Shown: in pieces, positions 1 to 5,599 of the stretch
Numbering within the stretch: the first letter of the stretch is position 1
Layout of the letters: each line of letters opens with the position of its first letter
Origin: Caulobacteraceae bacterium UBA6225
GTDB lineage: Bacteria > Pseudomonadota > Alphaproteobacteria > Caulobacterales > Caulobacteraceae
Direction of reading: 5' to 3'
Length of the DNA: 6,411 bases
NCBI GenBank assembly: GCA_002441055.1
Contig: DJWR01000130.1
Span: 1 to 6,411 of the forward strand
Translations under genes and position numbers: made by a program
Notes under the pieces: generated by a model
The model's input: only the letters and a program-made list of their open reading frames with translations
Told to the model about the DNA's origin: nothing
Database searches by the model: none

Positions 1-19
1 GCGCAGGCGAGGCCGCCCG

Positions 20-1468
20 GTGAGCGGCGATCTCGACCTGCTCAGCCTCGACGCCTCGGGCCAGCTGGCCCTGCTGGCGTCTGGCCGGGTCAGCGCCGTG
101 GAGCTTCTGAAGCTCACCCTGGCCCGGCACGAACAGACTCACCGGCGGCTGAACGCCGTGGTCGCCGCCGATCTGGAGCGGGCCCTGGAGCGGGCCAAGG
201 CCATTGACGACATCCGCGCCCGGGGCGGGGCGCTGGGGCCGCTGGCCGGTCTGCCCATGACCATCAAGGACACATTGGACGTGAGCGGCATGCCGGCTTC
301 TGCCGGGCTGGAGGTGTTCCGCAGGCGTCAGGCCGAGGACGCCGCCGTTGTGGCTCAGGCCAGGCGGGCCGGCGCGGTGATCTGGGGCAAGACCAATGTA
401 CCGGTCATGGCCGGGGACTGGCAGAGCTTCAATGCCCTCTACGGGACCAGCAACAATCCCTGGGATGTGACCCGCACGCCGGGCGGATCGTCCGGCGGGG
501 CGGCCGCGGCCCTGGCGGCGGGGGTCACGGCCCTGGAGATCGGCTCGGACATCGGCGGCTCCCTGCGCGTGCCGGCCCACTTCTGTGGGGTCTTTTCGCA
601 CAAGCCTACCTGGGCGCTCACCCCCCAGCACGGCCATGTCCCGCCCAGGCCCGGATCGTGGCAGGAGCCGGACCTGAACGTCATCGGCCCCATGGCTCGC
701 TCGGCTCGGGACCTGCGGCTCCTGCTGTCTGTGATCGCCGATGGCGGAGTTTCGCCCAAGGCGGCGCCGGCCGATCTGACCAAGGCCCGCATCGGGCTCT
801 GGCTCGAAGCGCCGGGCCTGCCGCTCGATCCGCAGGTCCGGGCGGTGCTGGAGGCCTATGGGGCGGAGCTGGCCGCCGCCGGGGCGGTGGTCGAGGTGAT
901 CTCCCCGCCGGTGGATATCGAGACCCTGCTGGAGTCCTATCTGCTGCTGCTGGGCTCGATCATCGGCGCCGATATGCCGGCCCGCCAGATCCGCCGCATG
1001 GAGCTGATGCGTCCGGCCGCCCGGTTCGCGCGGGCCCGCGGCGCCGGCCCCTTTTCCTGGGCTGGCACGGTGATGGCCTATACCGCCCGGCACCGGGACT
1101 GGCTGGCGGCCGACGCCATCCGCGCGCGCCTGCGCCGGGAGATGGAGGCGGTGTTCGAGGGCTATGACGCCATCCTCGCCCCCATCGCGCCCGGCACGGC
1201 CTTCCCCCACAGCCAGGGGTCGTTCGCCTCCCGGCGGCTGAAGTTCTCCGACGGGGGCGGCGCGCCCTACATCACCATGCTGGGCTGGATCGCGCTGGCG
1301 ACCGCCTGCCTGCTGCCGGCGACCACCGTGCCAGCCGGGATCGCCGCCGACGGCCTGCCCGTGGGCGCCCAGCTGATCGGCGGCCATGGGACCGACGCGC
1401 GGCTTCTGTCCCTGGCCCAGGCCATTGACGAGAACGTCCGCGGCTTCACCCCGCCGCCAGCGGGGTGA
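20..1468 (+). CDS. Amidase-signature family hydrolase (amidase)
   Basis: A 482-residue enzyme expected to hydrolyse a carboxamide or similar bond in the cytoplasm; no signal peptide or membrane segment is visible. The amidase-signature Ser-cisSer-Lys triad can be placed: Lys83 in TIKD, the cis-Ser at about Ser157 in PGGSSGG (154-160), and nucleophile Ser181 in GSDIGGSLR (175-183). The C-terminal family motif GLPVGAQLIGG lies at 445-455, and the length is normal. The stretch GKTNVPVMAGDWQSFNALYG (123-142) resembles stand-alone amidases more than GatA, and no gatB or gatC is nearby, so a tRNA amidotransferase subunit is unlikely. The substrate cannot be read from the sequence. The start is GTG, chosen because GAGG (9-12) lies 7 nt upstream and the protein begins just before the conserved region. 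The TGA at 21-23 overlaps this start and could end an upstream gene (…AGEAAR in that frame), suggesting translational coupling. The gene converges on the GH15 gene with a 6-nt gap. Confidence 0.93.
   Translation: MSGDLDLLSLDASGQLALLASGRVSAVELLKLTLARHEQTHRRLNAVVAADLERALERAKAIDDIRARGGALGPLAGLPMTIKDTLDVSGMPASAGLEVFRRRQAEDAAVVAQARRAGAVIWGKTNVPVMAGDWQSFNALYGTSNNPWDVTRTPGGSSGGAAAALAAGVTALEIGSDIGGSLRVPAHFCGVFSHKPTWALTPQHGHVPPRPGSWQEPDLNVIGPMARSARDLRLLLSVIADGGVSPKAAPADLTKARIGLWLEAPGLPLDPQVRAVLEAYGAELAAAGAVVEVISPPVDIETLLESYLLLLGSIIGADMPARQIRRMELMRPAARFARARGAGPFSWAGTVMAYTARHRDWLAADAIRARLRREMEAVFEGYDAILAPIAPGTAFPHSQGSFASRRLKFSDGGGAPYITMLGWIALATACLLPATTVPAGIAADGLPVGAQLIGGHGTDARLLSLAQAIDENVRGFTPPPAG
1446..1468. 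terminator. Inverted repeat at the convergent amidase/GH15 junction, terminator-like
   Basis: A perfect 8-bp inverted repeat, TCACCCCG (1446-1453) and CGGGGTGA (1461-1468), surrounds a 7-nt loop. The right arm contains the amidase stop codon TGA. The two convergent genes are only 6 nt apart, so any terminator must overlap coding sequence, and a symmetric stem at this spot could act on both strands. Neither strand has a T-run after the stem, so it is not a canonical intrinsic terminator. A chance palindrome in GC-rich DNA is possible. Confidence 0.4.
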
Positions 1469-1474
1469 GCCAGG

Positions 1475-3271
1475 TCAGCGCACCGCCGCCCAGGGCTTGG
1501 ACAGCAGCGTCGCGCAGTTGATCAGACCCACCAGGGAATAGGTCTGGGGATAGTTCCCCCACAGCTCGTTCCCATCGAAGGAGATGTCCTCCGACAAGAG
1601 CCCGGCGGCGGTGCGCCTCGTCAGCATCTCCTCGAACAGCTCCCGGGCCTCCTGGCTGCGACCACAGAGGTGCAGGGCCTCAATCAGCCAGAAGGTGCAG
1701 ATGTTGAAGGCCGTCTTGGGCTCGCCGAAGTCGTCGGGCAGGGCGTAGCGCAGCATATAGGGCCCCCGCCGCAGCCCCGTCTCCACGGCCGCGATGGTGG
1801 CGGCCATCTTCGGGTCGCTGGCTGGGGTGAAGCGCACGTCCACAAGCTGTAAGAGGCTGGCGTCCAGCTCGTCCCCGTCGAAGGTGGCGGCGTAGCGGCC
1901 GAGCTCCTCGTTATAGGCGCGGGCTTCGATGACCTGGCGCATCTCGTCGGCCCGGGCGTTCCACAGGGCCGCCCGCTCCAGGAGGCCCAGCTGCACCGCC
2001 GCATTGCCCAGGCGGTCACAGGCCGCCCAGCACATCACCGCCGAATAGGTGTGGATCGCCTCGCGGCCCCGGAACTCCCACAGGCTGGCGTCGGGCGTCG
2101 CATAGACCTCATAGGCCCGCTCGCCCACGGGCTCGAGGGCGCGGAAGTCCTCCACCGTGGCCTGACGCAGCAGGCGCTCGTCGAAGAAGGCCTGGACCGT
2201 CGACAGGATGATCTGGCCATAGACGTCGTGCTGCAGATGCTCATGGGCCTGATTGCCGATCCGCACCGGCCCCATGCCGCGATAGCCGGGCAGGGCGGTG
2301 GCGATCTTCTCGGTGAGCCCGGGCTCCAGCCCCACCCCATAGACCGGCTGCACATGGCCCCCGCCGGCCTCGGCCACCAGGTTGCGCAGATAGGCGAGAT
2401 AGTTCTCCAGCATGTCGGCGGCGCCCAGCCGGGTGAGCGCCTGGACCACGTAATAGGCGTCCCGCAGCCAGCAGTAGCGATAGTCCCAGTTGCGTCCGGA
2501 CTCCGCGTGCTCGGGGATGGAGGTGGTGAGCGCCGCCACGATGGCGCCGGTCTCCTCATAGGCGCAGAGCTTCAGCGTGATGGCCGAACGGATCACCGCC
2601 TCCTGCCACTCCAGCGGCACTGACAGGGTGCGGACCCATTCACGCCAGTAGTGGGTGGTCTCGGTCAGCATGCGGGTGCTGGTGGCCATCACATCGGCGT
2701 CGAACCCCTCATCGGGGCCGAGGAACATGGCGATGGGCTCCTCCAGGCGGAACAGCCGCTCCTCGGTGATGTGGCTGACCGGCGCGTTGGTGGTCAGCCG
2801 CATGGTCGTCGGGCCGCCCACATAGCGGATGTGGTTGGAGCCGGCGGTCTGGCGGGCGGCGGCCTGGCCCCAATTCACGCTGGGCCGCATGCGGATGCGG
2901 ATTCGAGGGGCGCCGCTGATTGGCCGGATCAGCCGGATCATGGCCAGGGGCCGGTAAACCCGCCCGAACTGCCGATAGCGCGGGGCGAAGTCGAGGATCT
3001 CCAGGCTCTCCCCGTCCTTGTTGGTCAGTTCGGTGCGCACGATGGGGGTGTTGCGCAGATAGGCCTGCCGGGTCTGGGCCAGCCCCTCGGCCTGGATGTC
3101 CCACAGGCCCTGGACGTCGGCGTCAGCCGGGTCGCGGTCGCTGAGCAGGGCTGAGAAGAAGGGGTCGCCGTCCACCCGCGGCACGCAGCCCCAGACGAAA
3201 CGTCCATGCCGGTCGATCAGCGCGCTGGCCGAGCAGTTGCCGATGGGAAAAAGGTCCAGGGTCTGAATCAC
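1475..3271 (-). CDS. Glycoside hydrolase family 15 protein (glucoamylase/trehalase-type)
   Basis: A 598-residue inverting glycosidase expected to release glucose from alpha-glucosidic substrates. Residues 1 to about 210 form the N-terminal beta-sandwich typical of bacterial GH15 proteins, opening with the IGNCSASALID and FVWGCVPRVDGDPFFSALL signatures (10-43). Residues from about 215 to 590 form the (alpha/alpha)6 catalytic barrel, with NWDYRYCWLRDA at 261-272. The likely catalytic acid is Glu399 in LWEFRG and the likely base is Glu561 in GLLSED; GNYPQTYSLVGLIN (572-585) is the usual closing motif. Both acidic residues are present and the length is normal, so the enzyme looks active. No signal peptide is visible, implying a cytoplasmic enzyme acting on an internal or imported sugar such as trehalose or a maltodextrin. 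GH15 covers glucoamylase, glucodextranase and bacterial trehalase activities, which motifs alone do not separate. The start codon is GTG at 3269-3271, with a weak GAGG (3282-3285) 10 nt away. It is transcribed divergently from pyk. Confidence 0.93.
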   Translation of the reverse strand: MIQTLDLFPIGNCSASALIDRHGRFVWGCVPRVDGDPFFSALLSDRDPADADVQGLWDIQAEGLAQTRQAYLRNTPIVRTELTNKDGESLEILDFAPRYRQFGRVYRPLAMIRLIRPISGAPRIRIRMRPSVNWGQAAARQTAGSNHIRYVGGPTTMRLTTNAPVSHITEERLFRLEEPIAMFLGPDEGFDADVMATSTRMLTETTHYWREWVRTLSVPLEWQEAVIRSAITLKLCAYEETGAIVAALTTSIPEHAESGRNWDYRYCWLRDAYYVVQALTRLGAADMLENYLAYLRNLVAEAGGGHVQPVYGVGLEPGLTEKIATALPGYRGMGPVRIGNQAHEHLQHDVYGQIILSTVQAFFDERLLRQATVEDFRALEPVGERAYEVYATPDASLWEFRGREAIHTYSAVMCWAACDRLGNAAVQLGLLERAALWNARADEMRQVIEARAYNEELGRYAATFDGDELDASLLQLVDVRFTPASDPKMAATIAAVETGLRRGPYMLRYALPDDFGEPKTAFNICTFWLIEALHLCGRSQEARELFEEMLTRRTAAGLLSEDISFDGNELWGNYPQTYSLVGLINCATLLSKPWAAVR

Positions 3272-3291
3272 AGGGACAGGGCCTCGCGGGA

Positions 3292-3316
3292 GTTATGTCG
3301 CATGGGTCTGCGTCCT
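3292..3316 (-). promoter_or_regulatory. Candidate housekeeping promoter for the GH15 gene
   Basis: On the minus strand, AGGACGC (3316-3310) and GACATAAC (3299-3292) are separated by 10 nt. They match 5 of 7 and 6 of 8 positions of the Caulobacter housekeeping consensus TTGACGS-N10-14-GCTANAWC, with spacing in the allowed range. Transcription would start near 3285, giving a leader of only about 14 nt, which would place the weak GAGG at the very 5' end. The match is partial and is a motif reading only. Confidence 0.3.
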
Positions 3317-3324
3317 CTTTATTC

Positions 3325-3355
3325 TCGACGGCGCGCGGGCGCCGTTTGCTAAGCT
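3325..3355 (+). promoter_or_regulatory. Weak candidate promoter for the pyk-pgl-edd operon
   Basis: TCGACGG (3325-3331) matches 6 of 7 positions of the TTGACGS -35 element of Caulobacter-type housekeeping promoters. GCTAAGCT (3348-3355) shares the GCTA core of the -10 element but little else, and the 16-nt spacer is longer than the usual 10-14. A start near 3360 would give a leader of about 70 nt before the pyk ATG. An inverted repeat lies inside the spacer. Nothing better was found by eye in this divergent region. Confidence 0.2.
3328..3345. repeat. Inverted repeat in the GH15/pyk divergent region (repeat A)
   Basis: A perfect 7-bp dyad, ACGGCGC (3328-3334) and GCGCCGT (3339-3345), has a 4-nt centre. 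It lies between the weak -35-like and -10-like elements proposed for pyk, where a bound repressor would block polymerase, so an operator is possible. It lies upstream of both divergent genes, so a terminator role makes little sense. The arms are almost purely G and C, so chance occurrence in this genome is a real alternative. Confidence 0.3.
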
Positions 3356-3393
3356 GTGTCTTAAGGCCGTGCCAAGCGACTCGCCGCCATCTT

Positions 3394-3409
3394 GGCCCTG
3401 TGCAGGGCC
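3394..3409. repeat. Inverted repeat in the pyk 5' leader (repeat B)
   Basis: GGCCCTG (3394-3400) and CAGGGCC (3403-3409) form a perfect 7-bp dyad around a 2-nt centre, ending 20 nt before the pyk ATG. The tight centre fits a dimeric regulator's binding site better than an RNA hairpin, although a 6-bp stem with a 4-nt loop could also form in the leader close to the ribosome binding site. Its arms differ from repeat A, so the two are not copies of one operator. Confidence 0.3.
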
Positions 3410-3429
3410 TGCCGCCAAACGGGGAACCC

Positions 3430-4848
3430 ATGATTCGAGCCCGCCGCGCCCGTATCGTCGCCACCTTGGGCCCCGCCAGCCGCAGCCCGGATCAGATCGA
3501 GGCCCTGGCCCGGGCCGGCGCCGACGTCTTCCGGGTGAACTTCAGCCATGGAACGCACGAGGACCACGCCAAGGCCATCGCCACGGTGCGGGGGGCCGAG
3601 GCGGCGGTCGGCCGTCCCCTGGCGGTGCTGGCCGACCTGCAGGGTCCGAAGCTGCGCCTGGGCCGGTTCACCGACGGTCAGGTGGCCATCTCCCCTGGCC
3701 AGGCCTTCCGTCTCGACCTGGACCCCGCCCTTGGCGACGCCACCCGCGTCTGCGCGCCCCATCCCGAGATCCTGGCGGCGGTGAAGGTCGGCGCTGACAT
3801 CCTGATCGACGATGGTCGAGTGCGCCTGCGGGTGGTGCGCCACGGCAAGGACTTCGCCGAGACCGAGGTGGTGGTGGGCGAGGCTCTGTCCAACCACAAG
3901 GGCCTGAACCTGCCGGGCCATCCAATCCCCATCCCGGCCCTGACGCCCAAGGATCGCAAGGACCTGGCCTTCGCCCTGGATCAAGGGGTGGACTGGGTGG
4001 CCCTGTCCTTCGTCCAGCGGTCCGCCGACATGGCCGAGCTGCGCCAGCTGGTCCAGGGCCGGGCCGCTGTGCTGGCCAAGATCGAAAAGCCCGCCGCCCT
4101 GGATGCCCTGGACGAAATTCTCGACCTCTGTGACGGGGTGATGGTGGCCCGCGGCGATCTCGGCGTGGAGCTGGCGCCGGAGGACGTGCCGGTGGTGCAG
4201 AAGTCCCTGATCCGCGCCTGCCGCACCCGGGGCCTGCCGGTGATCGTGGCCACCCAGATGCTGGAATCCATGACCAGCGCCCCGACGCCGACGAGGGCCG
4301 AGGCTTCCGACGTGGCGGGCGCAGTCTATGAGGGCGCGGACGCCCTGATGCTGTCGGCCGAGACCGCGGCTGGGGACTTCCCCCTGGAGGCGGTGTCGAT
4401 CATGGACCGCATCATCTGCCGGGTGGAGCGCGACCCTCGCTGGCCTGAGCTGATGGCGGCGGAATATCCGATCGAGGACGCCGACGCCGACGCCCTGGTG
4501 GCCGCCGCCGGCCGCGCCGCGCAAGGGCCATCCATCGTCTGCCTGGCGAGCTTCACCACCACCGGCCAGACGGCTCTGCGCCTGGCCCGTGAACGGCCCC
4601 TGCAGCCGGCCCTGGCGCTGACGCCCCATGTGGAGGTCGCCCGACGCCTGGCCCTGACCTGGGGGGTGGAGGCGAGGGTGGTGCCCCAGCCGACGGATTC
4701 TGAGTCCCTGGCCAAGATCGCCACTGAGATCGCCCGGGACCTGGGCCTGGCGGCGCCGGGCCGCCGCATCCTGATCCTGGCCGGCCTGCCCATGGGCTCG
4801 CCTGGCGCGGCCAACATCCTGCGGCTGGCCCACGTTCCACGCCGATAG
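3430..4848 (+). CDS. pyk: Pyruvate kinase
   Basis: Transfers phosphate from phosphoenolpyruvate to ADP, giving pyruvate and ATP, in the cytoplasm. The 472-residue length is normal. The (beta/alpha)8 barrel carries RVNFSHG (35-41) and DLQGPKLRLG (69-78), after which a B domain spans roughly residues 80-165. Active-site residues include Lys217 and Glu219 in AKIEK, Asp243 in ARGDLGVE, and Thr275 in ATQMLESM; PTRAEASDVAGAVYEGAD (287-304) follows. The C-terminal allosteric domain, from about 350, contains SFTTTGQTALRLAR (374-387), the usual effector-phosphate loop region. Lys74, with Leu70, Gln71 and Leu77, matches the potassium-independent PykA-type signature rather than the Glu-containing type. 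The chosen ATG has GGGGA (3421-3425) 4 nt upstream and starts at the family's conserved MIRARRARIVATLGP. An in-frame ATG at 3295 would add 45 residues unlike the family and run through the intergenic region. It is the first gene of the apparent pyk-pgl-edd operon. Confidence 0.96.
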   Translation: MIRARRARIVATLGPASRSPDQIEALARAGADVFRVNFSHGTHEDHAKAIATVRGAEAAVGRPLAVLADLQGPKLRLGRFTDGQVAISPGQAFRLDLDPALGDATRVCAPHPEILAAVKVGADILIDDGRVRLRVVRHGKDFAETEVVVGEALSNHKGLNLPGHPIPIPALTPKDRKDLAFALDQGVDWVALSFVQRSADMAELRQLVQGRAAVLAKIEKPAALDALDEILDLCDGVMVARGDLGVELAPEDVPVVQKSLIRACRTRGLPVIVATQMLESMTSAPTPTRAEASDVAGAVYEGADALMLSAETAAGDFPLEAVSIMDRIICRVERDPRWPELMAAEYPIEDADADALVAAAGRAAQGPSIVCLASFTTTGQTALRLARERPLQPALALTPHVEVARRLALTWGVEARVVPQPTDSESLAKIATEIARDLGLAAPGRRILILAGLPMGSPGAANILRLAHVPRR

Positions 4849-4905
4849 GCCGCCGTCCCGCCCAGTTGGGGCTGCAAGGCCGCGTCCGAGGGACTAGAAG
4901 GGGGC

Positions 4906-5589
4906 ATGATCGAGACCTTCGGGACCCCTGAAGCCCTGGCTGACGCTGCGGCCAGCGCCGTGGTCGAGGCCCTGTCGGCGGCCATCGCCGGCGGCGGACG
5001 CGGCCGGCTGGTGGTCACCGGCGGCCGTTCGCCGGGGCTGGTCTATGACCGTCTGAGCCAGACTGTGCTGGACTGGGGGCGGGTGGACGTCACCCTGTCG
5101 GACGAGCGGTTCGTCCCCCCCGACCATCCGGCATCCAACCAGGGACTGGTGGCCTCGCGGCTGCTGAACGCTCGGGCGGCGGCGGCCCGGTTCATCCCCC
5201 TGTGGCGGCCGGCAGCCGATGCGGCCGCCTGCGCGGCGGCGGCCGAGGCGGAGGTCGCTGCGCTTACGCCCTTCCACGTCACACTGCTGGGGATGGGACC
5301 GGACGGCCATGTGGCCTCGCTGATCCCGGGCGCCGTCGGGCTGGAGGCCGCCATGGACCCGCATGGCGCGCGGATGTGCTTGGGTTTCGACCAGGCGATC
5401 GGCGATCCGCCCCTCCCGCGGATCACCCTGACCCTGGCGGCGTTGTTACAATCCCAGGCCATTCTCATCCTGATCGCCGGGGCGGAAAAACGGCGGGTTG
5501 TCGAGGACGCCCTTGCGGGCGCCGACCTGCCCGTCGCCGCCCTCCTCACCCAGAGCCGCGCCCCGGTGCGGGTGCTCTGGACGCCCTGA
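4906..5589 (+). CDS. pgl: 6-phosphogluconolactonase
   Basis: Hydrolyses 6-phospho-D-glucono-1,5-lactone to 6-phosphogluconate, feeding the oxidative pentose phosphate and Entner-Doudoroff routes in the cytoplasm. The 227-residue protein is of the DevB/glucosamine-6-phosphate-isomerase-like fold and has the usual length. Visible motifs are the phosphate-binding VTGGRSPGLVYDRL (37-50), SDERFVPPDHPASNQG (65-80), LLGMGPDGHVASLIPG (127-142) with the family's Asp133 and His135, and the late RITLTLAALL (172-181). The SDER and GMGxDGH pair distinguishes it from the beta-propeller YbhE-type lactonases. The ATG follows AGAAGGGGG (4896-4904), a clear purine-rich ribosome binding site. It begins 57 nt after pyk with no convincing terminator; only a short stem, GCCC/GGGC at 4860-4872, is seen there. 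The stop is 10 nt before edd, so co-transcription with edd is very likely. Confidence 0.95.
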   Translation: MIETFGTPEALADAAASAVVEALSAAIAGGGRGRLVVTGGRSPGLVYDRLSQTVLDWGRVDVTLSDERFVPPDHPASNQGLVASRLLNARAAAARFIPLWRPAADAAACAAAAEAEVAALTPFHVTLLGMGPDGHVASLIPGAVGLEAAMDPHGARMCLGFDQAIGDPPLPRITLTLAALLQSQAILILIAGAEKRRVVEDALAGADLPVAALLTQSRAPVRVLWTP

Positions 5590-5594
5590 AGGAG
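5588..5594 (+). promoter_or_regulatory. Ribosome binding site of edd, overlapping the pgl stop
   Basis: GAAGGAG begins inside the pgl TGA stop codon (5587-5589) and ends 5 nt before the edd ATG at 5600. It is the strongest Shine-Dalgarno match in the window. It fixes the edd start, and its overlap with the pgl stop suggests the two genes are translationally coupled. Confidence 0.75.
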
Positions 5595-5599
5595 CCGAC

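Noticed and set aside
20..1468. The amidase as GatA of the Glu-tRNA(Gln) amidotransferase
   Set aside because: No gatC or gatB is adjacent, and the TNVPVMAGDWQSFNALYG region fits stand-alone amidases rather than GatA.
2051..3154. Plus-strand open frames of 167-190 codons inside the GH15 gene
   Set aside because: They lie opposite well-conserved GH15 catalytic motifs, and their products are Gly/His-rich without recognisable domains.
3295..3429. An N-terminal extension of pyruvate kinase from the ATG at 3295
   Set aside because: The extra 45 residues have no family counterpart, GGGAG is only 2 nt from that ATG, and the conserved protein begins at the ATG at 3430, which has GGGGA upstream.
3361..4833. 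A 490-codon open frame on the minus strand, antisense to pyruvate kinase
   Set aside because: It mirrors pyk codons almost exactly. Long antisense frames are expected in GC-rich genes because stop codons are rare, and its Gly/Gln/His/Arg-rich product resembles no family.
4860..4872. A short GCCC/GGGC stem between pyk and pgl as a terminator
   Set aside because: It has only 4 bp and no T-run, so it is not strong enough to suggest a transcript end within the apparent operon.
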